A stretch of 50,900 nucleotides of DNA from an uncultured bacterium (lineage in GTDB: Bacteria; Bacteroidota; Ignavibacteria; Kapaibacteriales; UBA2268), in contig CALLXS010000085.1 in the NCBI GenBank assembly GCA_937875295.1, forward strand, positions 1-50,900, in the 5' to 3' direction. Of the stretch, positions 7,469 through 16,047 are shown piece after piece. Position numbers and translations under genes: made by a program. Under the pieces are notes generated by a model. It ran no database searches, had not been told where the DNA came from, and worked only from the letters and a program-made list of their open reading frames with translations. Positions within the stretch are counted from its first letter, which is position 1, and each line of letters begins with the position of its first letter.

Positions 7469-10282
7469 TCATAAACAATTCTCGTTCTCAATATCTTTTA
7501 GTTTTCCAAGAATCTCGTCTAAACTAGTCCTTCTCTTTTGAAATTCTCCGAATGATTTGCTCTTATCTTCATAGTATTTTATTATATTCTTAGCATTATT
7601 TATAATTTCGACTGCATTTTCAAATATTTTCTTGTTATTTTTCATCTGTTCTTTTAATTTTACTTGATCATTTAAAACACTATCATAAATAGAGATGATT
7701 TTATCAATAGTTAGCTTTGCCTCACTTTTAGTAAATCGAGATCTCTTTTGAACATAAGCTTCGGATAATAAGTTTAAGGTTCGTATTCTATTATGCCACT
7801 TTCCTCTTTTTTTAAAATCGCTATCAACTTTTTGAAGTAGTTTAATTCCTTCATCCACGTTTCCATATTTGATTTCCAATTCCCCTAATCTAAACCTACA
7901 TTCTAATACCTCTTCAATTGGCGGTTCTCCTGTTATCATATACCAGTAATTGAGACTATTTTTATAGCTATCCTTTGCCTGGTGAAAATTTTTTTCCTTA
8001 GTTACTTCATCTTCATTAAGCCTAATTGAATCTTTATAACAGAGTCCTAAGTTACGGTAATTACGTGCAGCTCCTATGAAATTACCAATTGATTCATTGA
8101 TATTTAGAGAGGTGCTCAAATGAGAAATAGCATCATTTAATTCTCCTATATTCTCATTGTAGTTAGTTCCTTTAATCAACCCTATAGAGTTTTCACTATC
8201 TGCTATTCCCTTAATATCTCCTGCTTCTTTCCTATAATCTAAACTACAGTTTAATAAACGTATAGACTCATTAATGTACTTAATTTCTTTGTAAGTTGAA
8301 TAAATCAATCCAACGCAGCTATGATACTGTGCATAAATTAGGTTATACTCTTTATCCTTTATTTGGCTTCCACTTGTTTTTCTTTCGTCTTTGTCAATTT
8401 CCTCAAGCATTTTTTTAATATCTTCACAATCAATTAAAGCATCCTTAAATCGCTTTAAAGCCCTACGTTTATAGTTAGCTAACCCTAACTTGCATTGGAT
8501 AGCTTTATATTTGTATTGAATGTCTTTATATTTAATTCCAACATTATTATAAATCTCGAAGCAATTTTGGTATTGATCAAATACCGTATCTTTTTCTGAT
8601 TCACCAAATTGTGTATCATAAACTCTAGCCAGACTTTGTATAGCTCGTGCTTTATTTACAGATCGTATCGCTTGTGCTTTGTTTATTTTTTCACTAAAAA
8701 ATATAGCTTTATTAAAGAACTCTATTGCCTTAACTTTAGACAAACAGTCTTCCCATAAAAGTCCAAAGATTATATTTATTTCATATTCATCTATTTTGTT
8801 GGATAATTCTGCTTTTTCGTTAGAATAATCAATACTTTTAATAGGTTCCAAGTCAGTATAATAATTCATATTAAAAGAAGAACACAATTCATTTTGAATA
8901 ATTTCGATCCAGTTTCCTGTTATTTTCAAAAAATTTTTCCTTTTTAATAGAATGTTATTTATATATAATTTTTTTACGTCTCTCGGTCTGTCTATCAGCC
9001 TGTTACTTATTTCTTTTTCCACTTCATATTCTAAATCTTCTTTTTTCCGTATAATTTCAATATTTTCCTTATCAGATTTATCTATATAATTTAAACAAAA
9101 CATAGACTTATCTGTATTGGTATTTTTCAAAATAGGAAAAAAACTAAAGTTGTCTAAACAATCAAAACCTAAAAAACAAAAGTCATATTTTTTCAAGAAA
9201 TACTCTAAAAGTTCCTTCTTTTCATCTACCTTTTTTTCCTCTAAAATTTTCCTTATTCTATTCAAATTAGCTAAAATGCTTTTATATCTTATTTCTATTT
9301 CTTCTTCTTCTCCTTCTTCTATACTGCCATTTAGTTTAAATAAACACCCAGTTAAGCTGTCATGAGAGTCTTCTATTTTGTCATTAAATTCAGTAAAGTC
9401 AAAATCATCACAGATTATATCATGTTCGAGTAAAATTTTTTCGTTTTTACATGCTCTTTCTATTAAGTTGTCCCTATTTGTTGTAAATACCCATTTACCA
9501 TTTTTAATTTGATTAGCAACATAATAATGAATAGGATTAGGTTCATGAAGAATAAAATCTTCGAAATATACCAAAACATTATCCCCTAGTTCATCATGAA
9601 GGATCTTAAAAGCAGACTCTGAAGGAAGTTTTTCAGATAATTCGTCATATTCCGTTCGATCAAATTTATGATTTGTAATTGATTGAATAACCTCAATAAT
9701 AAAGATTCTAAAACTTTTAACGTCAGATTTTTTAGATAGTTCGTCCCCAATGAATAAGACTTTACTATTCTCTATGACAGAAATTAATTCACTTATATGT
9801 TCTTGTTGAACTAAATTAACACCAAAATCTGGATAATAATCTTTTAGAAGTTCTTTAGATAAGTTATTTTTGATGTCATCCCAACTCCATATCGAAACAG
9901 AAAATAACCCTTTATCTTTATGTTCTGTTGTAATTTTTCTTGCCAACTCTTCTATTTTTGCATCTTTTGGCCCTGTTGTTGCAATCACAAGCTCTGACAA
10001 TTCAGGTCTAAAACTTTTTGCTTTATTTATTTCTGTATATACTTCACGTTCAGTCAGTTTTTTGTTTAAATCATTTTCTTTGCATTTGCATTGTACACCA
10101 CACCACGATTTACCTTTATCTGGCGTCCCAGATATGTCTACCCCTTTTTGTGCTTGACCTCTCTTTCCGTTCTTTTGAGTATCTGGGTCTTTCCAAATTT
10201 CTCTCCATAAATCGCAGCAAAGAGATTCAAAATCTTGCCAATTAGATGGTGGGGGGATCTGTAAATTATAAGAAGATGGCAC
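7469..10282 (-). CDS. PD-(D/E)XK nuclease - degenerate SIR2-like - TPR fusion protein, probable defence protein
   Basis: A 937-residue cytoplasmic protein in three parts. Residues about 12-150 look like an Mrr-type restriction endonuclease domain: FESLCCDLWREIW, then GVDI (Asp49) and VQCKCK (Gln64, Lys66), matching the D...QxK catalytic pattern. Residues about 165-400 look like a SIR2 domain: VLFIGDELSKKS at the first loop, PNPIHYYVA, VFTTNRDNLIERA (265-277), FKLNGS (315-320) and FLGFDCLDNFSFFPIL. The catalytic His of the usual HG motif is Asn318 and the GAG-type NAD loop reads GDE, so NADase activity is doubtful. The remainder (about 490-900) is helical TPR-like repeats, probably a sensor. 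The start is GTG with GAAGGA 6 nt upstream; the frame is open 35 codons further but has no start. It is the last gene of the minus-strand cluster. Confidence 0.85.
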   Translation of the reverse strand: MPSSYNLQIPPPSNWQDFESLCCDLWREIWKDPDTQKNGKRGQAQKGVDISGTPDKGKSWCGVQCKCKENDLNKKLTEREVYTEINKAKSFRPELSELVIATTGPKDAKIEELARKITTEHKDKGLFSVSIWSWDDIKNNLSKELLKDYYPDFGVNLVQQEHISELISVIENSKVLFIGDELSKKSDVKSFRIFIIEVIQSITNHKFDRTEYDELSEKLPSESAFKILHDELGDNVLVYFEDFILHEPNPIHYYVANQIKNGKWVFTTNRDNLIERACKNEKILLEHDIICDDFDFTEFNDKIEDSHDSLTGCLFKLNGSIEEGEEEEIEIRYKSILANLNRIRKILEEKKVDEKKELLEYFLKKYDFCFLGFDCLDNFSFFPILKNTNTDKSMFCLNYIDKSDKENIEIIRKKEDLEYEVEKEISNRLIDRPRDVKKLYINNILLKRKNFLKITGNWIEIIQNELCSSFNMNYYTDLEPIKSIDYSNEKAELSNKIDEYEINIIFGLLWEDCLSKVKAIEFFNKAIFFSEKINKAQAIRSVNKARAIQSLARVYDTQFGESEKDTVFDQYQNCFEIYNNVGIKYKDIQYKYKAIQCKLGLANYKRRALKRFKDALIDCEDIKKMLEEIDKDERKTSGSQIKDKEYNLIYAQYHSCVGLIYSTYKEIKYINESIRLLNCSLDYRKEAGDIKGIADSENSIGLIKGTNYNENIGELNDAISHLSTSLNINESIGNFIGAARNYRNLGLCYKDSIRLNEDEVTKEKNFHQAKDSYKNSLNYWYMITGEPPIEEVLECRFRLGELEIKYGNVDEGIKLLQKVDSDFKKRGKWHNRIRTLNLLSEAYVQKRSRFTKSEAKLTIDKIISIYDSVLNDQVKLKEQMKNNKKIFENAVEIINNAKNIIKYYEDKSKSFGEFQKRRTSLDEILGKLKDIENENCL

Positions 10283-10424
10283 AAAGGTTCCTTCTTTATA
10301 AGCTAAACAAGTATCATTATATGTTTTATTTCTAAAAGATTTCGCATAATTCTGCTTGCTGGAGATATAGATGACAAGTTAGGAGAAATCTCTAAAAAGA
10401 GAGCTAAATTATTTTGGCTTGCTC

Positions 10425-11417
10425 TTACTCTAGTAAATAATCCTGTAAAGAACGTCCCCACCAATAGAAAAGACCTTCTAAGTCATTTATTAGTAAACCT
10501 TTTTTCTCCCATTCTTCGCATAGAATATGAGGGTTGTTTTCAATCAAGTAAAAAATCAAAAATAGTTCTGGTTGCGTTAAATAAGGGACATATGTAGTTT
10601 TGCTTCTTTCCTCAAAAATTTGGCAAATTTTTTCTTTATTTTTCGATATAAATAAATTTATTTCTCTTTCAAATTGTTGAGGTGATGAAAAGTTCAATAA
10701 TGGTAGAAGTATTCCAAGATTATAAAGAGAAAACTCTGGATCATACTCTTTTCTTATAAGTTTTATATAATTTGTTTCCAATGTTCTTAATGCAAAATCT
10801 TCATTCAATTGGACAGATTGTTTTATCTTATTATTCAAATCTGAAAAGCAGTTATCTGCAACCTCAAGAAGCCCTGAAAGACAATAAAACTGCCTATTAA
10901 TTTCTTTAGATACTGAATTAGATGGTTTATAGCCTAGGTCATGATATATTTCCGCCCACGTGTCTTCACAATTAGTCCGTACCTGAATTTCTCCGACTAG
11001 ATTACCTAATTTTTTGTACATATCTGGTGGAGTGTTCTCTTCTTTCAGCCGAACATCAAAATGGATAGATTTGTAGCCTTGACGATCGAAGTCCAAGTTG
11101 TGTATTTTATCTTCCTTTTTTAGTACCAAGAACGTTTCCGATATACATTTTTCAACAATCTGTGTATCGTCTTTAAATCTGCAGATAACTCTTGCAGCAG
11201 ATTTATCAGATATTTCTGAATAAAATTCAAGACTTACATTTCTTTTTTTGTATAGTTTCTTTATAAGGCTAGCATCATCTTTTGTTCTAGCCAAAATTCT
11301 TACCATTATCCCTTGATCGCAGATGACTTCGTCTAGAAGTGCTTGAACCCGTTCAGTAAAGCTTTCGTATAATTCCTTTTCTTTCTCCCAAAGTGCAATT
11401 ATCTCTTCTAGTGACAT
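10425..11417 (-). CDS. RelA/SpoT-domain nucleotidyltransferase (small alarmone synthetase or toxSAS-like)
   Basis: The RelA/SpoT synthetase fold is clear. Numbered from the TTG at 11471, the motifs are ARTKDDASLIKKL (61-73, the RxK...S..K basic motif), ISDKSAARVICRF with Asp89 and Arg94, QGYKSIHFDV (131-140), and EIQVRTNCEDTWAEIYHDLGYK (161-182) with the catalytic Glu. There is no HD hydrolase, TGS or ACT domain, so it is not a housekeeping Rel. The C-terminal 150 residues are helical and unassigned. Such proteins make (p)ppGpp or, in toxSAS toxins, pyrophosphorylate tRNA. ATG at 11417 lies 22 nt after the NA37 stop. An alternative TTG at 11471 with AAGG 6 nt upstream would overlap NA37 by 32 nt; both imply coupling. 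The gap to the next gene is 142 bp. Confidence 0.85.
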   Translation of the reverse strand: MSLEEIIALWEKEKELYESFTERVQALLDEVICDQGIMVRILARTKDDASLIKKLYKKRNVSLEFYSEISDKSAARVICRFKDDTQIVEKCISETFLVLKKEDKIHNLDFDRQGYKSIHFDVRLKEENTPPDMYKKLGNLVGEIQVRTNCEDTWAEIYHDLGYKPSNSVSKEINRQFYCLSGLLEVADNCFSDLNNKIKQSVQLNEDFALRTLETNYIKLIRKEYDPEFSLYNLGILLPLLNFSSPQQFEREINLFISKNKEKICQIFEERSKTTYVPYLTQPELFLIFYLIENNPHILCEEWEKKGLLINDLEGLFYWWGRSLQDYLLE

Positions 11418-11439
11418 CGAAGTCGTCCATAAAATTATA

Positions 11440-12480
11440 TTATCTTCGTATCTTTTTGAGGCGGGATTCAACCATTGCCTTAGTTCTTCCGTTTTCTAGG
11501 TGCTCGATTGAGACTTGTTCCTCAAAATCTTGCTGATTACCAATTATTTGAATACCATTTTCAAACTCAAGCGCAATCTTTTCTATGTCGGATTTTATGC
11601 AGGATGTGTCTTTAATAATTTCTGCAATCCCTACTTCCTTTTCTATCAAATAGTTCTCATATGCTTGTCTATGTGCTGTATCTAAATTTATTTTGGCAAA
11701 AGTTCGAGGATTTATCAGTCTTTCTTGGTTTGAAATATATGATTGCAAGTGAAGCTTATATTCATTTTGTGTTATTGGATCATCAATCTTTTCTTTTATG
11801 AATTGAATGGAATAATGGAAGAAATCTTTAGTTTGGATTGCGGGATCATGCATGAATTTGCAACCTAAAAAAGAATTCAAAAAAAAGCTCGCAACTTCTC
11901 CTTTCCTAGTTAACTGATTATCACATATCTTTCCTTCAATTTCACTATTATTTAAATTTTGATAGAATACGCCTATTTTGAGTAATCTAGTATTTTGGGA
12001 AAGTACTAGGTTTTTGACGCTGGTTATTTCAAAGGTTTTCTTTCCATCCCTTTCAGATTGTTCCAATCGGGCACCCTGTTCTCTTTCAATTTTTAAGACT
12101 CCAATAACCCGTCGGTTCAGGTTTTTACCATTGACTATTGTAATAAACCCACCAGGACTTCTTCCGGTTTGAATCTGATTCAAATGACTTGCTATTCTTT
12201 TAGAGGACTCTACAAAACTTTCACTATCAAATTCTTCGACAAGAAGACTCTTTATCAATTCAGGAACCGTGGAACTTGAAGACTCCTCAAAAACAATATT
12301 ATGAGCTTTTGAGGAACCTACAGTGTCCGTCATTCGATCTTTTAAAAAAAGTCGGATTTCATTAGCTAGTGGACTTTCTATTTCACTATAAATTGGAGGT
12401 TGCTTTTCGTCTGAAAGATTCTGCCTTATAATTTCATGAATTATTAAGTTTTCAATGTTTAATGATGAATAGTTGTCCAT
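11440..12480 (-). CDS. NA37/NdpA-type nucleoid-associated protein
   Basis: About 346 residues matching the pattern of the 37-kDa nucleoid-associated family (NA37, E. coli YejK/NdpA). It opens with NIENLIIHEI, followed by IRLFLKDRM and SHLNQIQTGRSPGGFI. It continues with VIGVLKIEREQG, the strand preceding the nuclear core, and SFLGCKFMHDPAIQTKDFF. Family members bind DNA, but their biochemical role is poorly known. The longest frame starts with GTG at 12513; the ATG at 12480 has AGGGA 5 nt upstream and puts the family N-terminus at residue 7, so I prefer it. The ribosome site overlaps an inverted repeat (ATCCC/GGGAT, 12484-12500), a possible translation control. Placed next to a RelA/SpoT gene it looks like a two-gene module. 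Confidence 0.75.
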   Translation of the reverse strand: MDNYSSLNIENLIIHEIIRQNLSDEKQPPIYSEIESPLANEIRLFLKDRMTDTVGSSKAHNIVFEESSSSTVPELIKSLLVEEFDSESFVESSKRIASHLNQIQTGRSPGGFITIVNGKNLNRRVIGVLKIEREQGARLEQSERDGKKTFEITSVKNLVLSQNTRLLKIGVFYQNLNNSEIEGKICDNQLTRKGEVASFFLNSFLGCKFMHDPAIQTKDFFHYSIQFIKEKIDDPITQNEYKLHLQSYISNQERLINPRTFAKINLDTAHRQAYENYLIEKEVGIAEIIKDTSCIKSDIEKIALEFENGIQIIGNQQDFEEQVSIEHLENGRTKAMVESRLKKIRR

Positions 12481-12574
12481 GTGAATCCCTGATAAAGGGA
12501 TATAGGCATTCACTTAAAAATATTATGATTTGTTCTCGTTGATCTCATTTGCAAGATTACTTATTTTCATAAAC

Positions 12575-14356
12575 TTAAGATTCTTCTGCTTGGAGAATCA
12601 ATTTTTCTAACATTTTTCTCTCGGTTTCACCTTTTAACCCATCAATCTTCATGCCTTTGCATCTAACTGTTAAATATAGTGTTTTCTCTGTAGTTCCTTG
12701 AATATCTTCTGAACCCTCTTCAAACCTTTGAATGGAGATCTTACGATCTAAGCCACTGGAAATAATTCTCGTCTCGTCCAAAAACACTAATGAGGAAACA
12801 ATTCCATTGTGGATATGGCTATTAAGTATTGGTTCATATTGGAATTCTTCATCTGAAATGTCAATTCTCCATATCTGTACATCTCCGTTCCTTTGGCCGC
12901 AGGCAACAAGGTATTTCTCGTCTTTGTTAAGGCAAAAGGTACATAAACTTGTTAATTCACGAACTTCTAAAGTAACTGTTTCTCTGTAATTTCTTTTGCA
13001 GATTAGCTTTATACTATTAATTGTAGCTATAACGAAGGCTTGTTGATCGAGAACTTCACAGGCAATCAAATCCTTGATTTCTTTTGAGCATAAAATTTCG
13101 TGTCGGGTATCTACACAAAATGCTTTTCTTACCTGCTGTTCATCTTCAGATACGAGAACGAGTCCATCTTTCTTCGCAACTATATGCCTGTATTCAGGCT
13201 TAATTTTAAAACAAGCTTCCTGTTTAAGTTCATCTGTATCAGAATAATCGTAAAGAATGACTTCTTCATTCATCAGAAAACATAAATCGGAACCGCTATA
13301 GCTGAATAGTTGACGTATAGAACCTTTTTTATATTTTCCGAGGTTTCTATATTCTAGCTTAAATTTTTGATCTATTTTCCATTCTCGAATGATGTTATCT
13401 TCGTAGGCTGCAATAATTTTACTCCCAGAAGGATGTAAAGCAATTGATAAAGCTTTACTAGTTTCTTCGATTCTAACCCCAGTTAAATCGCATTGTCTGA
13501 AGTCAGCCATTTCAAAATTAACATTGTCTAAACAAGAATTACACAAATTAGTTGAAAAGAAGTTTTTACCAGAAAGGTCCGCTCCCGATAAATTAGCACC
13601 TTCAAGGTTAAGATATGACCAATCTTCTCCTGGTAATTCTCCTTTTAACCGATATAGCAGCGTAGCAACATTTCCTACAAAGACTTTTTCTCTCATTTTG
13701 CTTCTGTTCTCTAAGATTATCTGAGATAATTTATCTTCATATGTTTTTGAATCTTCTTTCATCATCTCCGAAGCAAAATAGAGAATTTCAGGATTTAACA
13801 GTAATTTCCCAAGAAGTTCTCTCGCTTTTCCGACATCATCTGTTAGAGTGCTACAAATCCCCCTAGCCACGAAATATTCTCTCATTGAACGGTGGCAAAA
13901 ATCAACAGGCCACTTAATGTTATCTTTCTCAGTCATCACTTTAGTCAAAAGAGAACGGATTCCCACTCTTGCAGTTGCATCTTCGATATCTGCTTTTTCT
14001 TGTTCAATATTTTCACATAACGCATCACCAGAGTCGCTAATCTGCCACAAACGCTTTGCTAAATCTTTTTCTTTTTGACCTGAAAACTCCTCTGCAAGAC
14101 AAATAAATTCTTGATTAGACATTTGAAGCTTTATGGCTATAGTCTCCAATATCCTGATTAAATTTGAGCAAATTTCTTCCGGAAGGATTTCCATTTTATC
14201 GTCATCGAGTAATTCCATTTTTCGGCGAAGACTTTTCTTGATGTAAGTCTTGTACAATATTATTTCGTTCAGGCTATTTTCTGGTAGCTCTCTTAGCGTC
14301 TGTCTGATCATCTGTAAAAACAGTGGTTTTGATGCCAAACCTATTGGATCGTGCAT
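12575..14356 (-). CDS. N-terminally truncated NACHT/STAND protein with pentapeptide and WD40 repeats
   Basis: The 593-residue frame begins at DPIGLASKPLFLQMI, which in NACHT ATPases lies well after the P-loop. Walker A, Walker B and any N-terminal effector are missing. What remains is the post-NACHT winged-helix and helical region ending in FCHRSMREYFVA (153-164, the usual FxHrSxxEYF motif). After it come pentapeptide repeats (about 247-293, LNLEGANLSGADLSG) and a WD40-like propeller (about 300-560, for example ACGQRNGDVQIWRI). STAND proteins of this build sense invaders in defence systems. As it stands it cannot bind ATP in the normal way, so it is probably a decayed or decapitated gene. A good TTTG-N22-TAATTTTG promoter sits just upstream. 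No trace of the missing part is seen in 14,357-14,559. Confidence 0.8.
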   Translation of the reverse strand: MHDPIGLASKPLFLQMIRQTLRELPENSLNEIILYKTYIKKSLRRKMELLDDDKMEILPEEICSNLIRILETIAIKLQMSNQEFICLAEEFSGQKEKDLAKRLWQISDSGDALCENIEQEKADIEDATARVGIRSLLTKVMTEKDNIKWPVDFCHRSMREYFVARGICSTLTDDVGKARELLGKLLLNPEILYFASEMMKEDSKTYEDKLSQIILENRSKMREKVFVGNVATLLYRLKGELPGEDWSYLNLEGANLSGADLSGKNFFSTNLCNSCLDNVNFEMADFRQCDLTGVRIEETSKALSIALHPSGSKIIAAYEDNIIREWKIDQKFKLEYRNLGKYKKGSIRQLFSYSGSDLCFLMNEEVILYDYSDTDELKQEACFKIKPEYRHIVAKKDGLVLVSEDEQQVRKAFCVDTRHEILCSKEIKDLIACEVLDQQAFVIATINSIKLICKRNYRETVTLEVRELTSLCTFCLNKDEKYLVACGQRNGDVQIWRIDISDEEFQYEPILNSHIHNGIVSSLVFLDETRIISSGLDRKISIQRFEEGSEDIQGTTEKTLYLTVRCKGMKIDGLKGETERKMLEKLILQAEES

Positions 14357-14395
14357 TTTTTCTATATTTTTTAATTAATATGGTTTTTAAAAATA

Positions 14396-14429
14396 CAAAA
14401 TTAATCTTTTATAAATATTTTTTAGCAAA
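14396..14429 (-). promoter_or_regulatory. Bacteroidota-type promoter in front of the truncated NACHT gene
   Basis: Read on the minus strand: TTTG (14429-14426), 22-nt spacer, TAATTTTG (14403-14396). This matches the TTTG / TAnnTTTG consensus of Bacteroidetes sigma factors. It ends 40 nt before the ATG, and the leader is A-rich without a Shine-Dalgarno site. The promoter looks native to the right-hand backbone, so a host promoter now drives a foreign, cut-down gene. Confidence 0.5.
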
Positions 14430-14559
14430 CTAATAAAAATCTTTTTGGCACATCAATTGAATTAGTAAAACTTAATATTGATAATTAATTAATTTTTTAC
14501 TTTTTAAAATCAAATATTTTCTTTTTAAGTTTAAGTAATTTTTTTATAGAGGAATACAA

Positions 14560-15882
14560 ATGAGCAGTAGTATAAAGACTTTTCAGCAAATTATTTCAAA
14601 ATATTTTTCTATGACTTCAGATAATCTATTCAAAATTGTCTGCAAAAAGCATTGCACAATATTAGCCACCACTATCCTAATATTTTCAGTTTCTGCTTGT
14701 AGTAATATGCAAAGTCCGGGAGGTAGTCGATATAATACCAAGAAATATAATAAATCTAATATTTCAAAAATTGAAAGTGTAAAAAAGGAAAATAAATCTA
14801 ATAAGATTAAAAAGAATAATGAAATTGCTAATTCATCAGAAAATAAATCATCTGTAAGCGAAATTGAAAATTTTATTAATAAAATTGAAACTAGTAAAAA
14901 TACTACAAATGAACCTAAAGTAAAGGAAATTAAAGCTGGGAAATCAAATACAAATGAAAATGCATACAATGAAAGAAATAGTGCTAAAGAAACTGTTGAA
15001 GGTCGATTACCTACAATTCGCGAACAAATGCAAAATTTAGCAAATGACCAAGAATCTATTAAAAATGATGTAAGAACATTGCAAGATGATATTAATGAAA
15101 TAAAAAACTCACTCTATCAAATTAAAAATGCAATTGCTCTTAATAATTCTGACCCAAATCAATATGCAGATAAAGGCGACGGAATAAAAGAAAAAAATAT
15201 TACAACTAAAAAAATAGATAATTCTTTCTCTGCCAATGACAGTGAATTTGAATCAAATTTGGGAAATTCTAATTCGAAAGATGATGATGAAGATTATGTA
15301 ATTGAATCAGACGAAAAAGTGGCTAAAAAGAATATTCAGGAAGAAAAAAAACAAACTATAACTTCAAAGAACATACCAAATAGTAAAAAGAAAATTACTC
15401 CAAAGAAAGTTGCAAAAAATTCAATTTATTCTAATCCACCAGCTACTACTCAAAACAATTTCAAGGCAACAAATCAAGTGCAAGCACCAATTGCAGACAC
15501 GAAATCATTTTCAGGCAAATCAGAAAGTTCTGTAGATAATGCACTAAATTCTTTTAAAAGAAAAGATTATCAAACTACAATCAATGAATTGAATAAAGTG
15601 ATGTCTTCGCAAACCGATGCACAAACTTCTGCAATATGTAACTATTGGATAGGTGAATCATATTTTAGAATGGGTAATTATTCAAATGCAGTTAAGTTCT
15701 TTGAAAATACTCTATCTACTGCAGTAAACACAAAAAAAGAAGAAGCTAAAATTATGATCGCCGAATGTCAGCTTAGCTTGGGGAAATCTAAAGATGCTAA
15801 AAGCACTTTCCAACAATTTGTAAATGCCTATCCTAAAAGTCGTTATTTACCAAGAGCAAAAAAGTTATTACAGCAGTTATAG
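14560..15882 (+). CDS. CpoB/YbgF-like TPR lipoprotein
   Basis: 440 residues. An N-terminal export signal ends in the lipobox VSAC with Cys47; an internal Met18 would give a more normal signal of about 29 residues, but the upstream ATG has a good AGAGGA ribosome site 6 nt away. After the Cys comes a long Lys/Asn/Ser-rich low-complexity linker (about 50-300), including a short coiled segment (about 145-195: IREQMQNLANDQESIKNDV). The C-terminal 110 residues are TPR repeats of the YbgF/CpoB kind, ending SRYLPRAKKLLQQL. YbgF/CpoB coordinates outer-membrane constriction with wall synthesis at division through Tol-Pal; no tol or pal gene is in view, so the role rests on domain build only. Divergent from the defence cluster. 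Confidence 0.8.
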   Translation: MSSSIKTFQQIISKYFSMTSDNLFKIVCKKHCTILATTILIFSVSACSNMQSPGGSRYNTKKYNKSNISKIESVKKENKSNKIKKNNEIANSSENKSSVSEIENFINKIETSKNTTNEPKVKEIKAGKSNTNENAYNERNSAKETVEGRLPTIREQMQNLANDQESIKNDVRTLQDDINEIKNSLYQIKNAIALNNSDPNQYADKGDGIKEKNITTKKIDNSFSANDSEFESNLGNSNSKDDDEDYVIESDEKVAKKNIQEEKKQTITSKNIPNSKKKITPKKVAKNSIYSNPPATTQNNFKATNQVQAPIADTKSFSGKSESSVDNALNSFKRKDYQTTINELNKVMSSQTDAQTSAICNYWIGESYFRMGNYSNAVKFFENTLSTAVNTKKEEAKIMIAECQLSLGKSKDAKSTFQQFVNAYPKSRYLPRAKKLLQQL

Positions 15883-16047
15883 TTGTTTTATTAGTAATAA
15901 ATTAAGAATTTTAAAAGCATTCATTTTTTAATTATTTCTTCGAAAAATGTTTGCTTTTTTGTTTTATATTAACAATTTTAAAAATATAATCGCTCTTTAA
16001 AAGTCTAAAACTACTCGAAAATAAAAACAAATAACAAAGATATTGAT

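Noticed and set aside
7309..7491. Minus-strand frame with protein-like text (SIKLGIQAFASYKLPDIRIRLIELNAK) across the gap after the second MurC gene
   Set aside because: It overlaps the ends of two solid genes, has no ribosome site and no recognisable family; I could not support it as a remnant.
10283..10424. Possible 5' extension of the nuclease-SIR2 gene, whose frame stays open for 35 codons upstream of GTG
   Set aside because: No start codon in the extension, whereas the GTG has a well-placed GAAGGA site.
10306..10590. Plus-strand frame (containing GDIDDKLGEISKKRAKLFWLALTLV) between the nuclease-SIR2 and RelA/SpoT genes
   Set aside because: No start codon, and most of it is antisense to the conserved RelA/SpoT gene, so it is probably a shadow frame.
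7469..14356. Classification of the cluster as a known Thoeris, AVAST, DSR or CapRel system
   Set aside because: The domain combinations do not match any of these as I know them: no TIR partner, no intact STAND core, no active-site SIR2 His, and no CapRel-type fused antitoxin could be identified.
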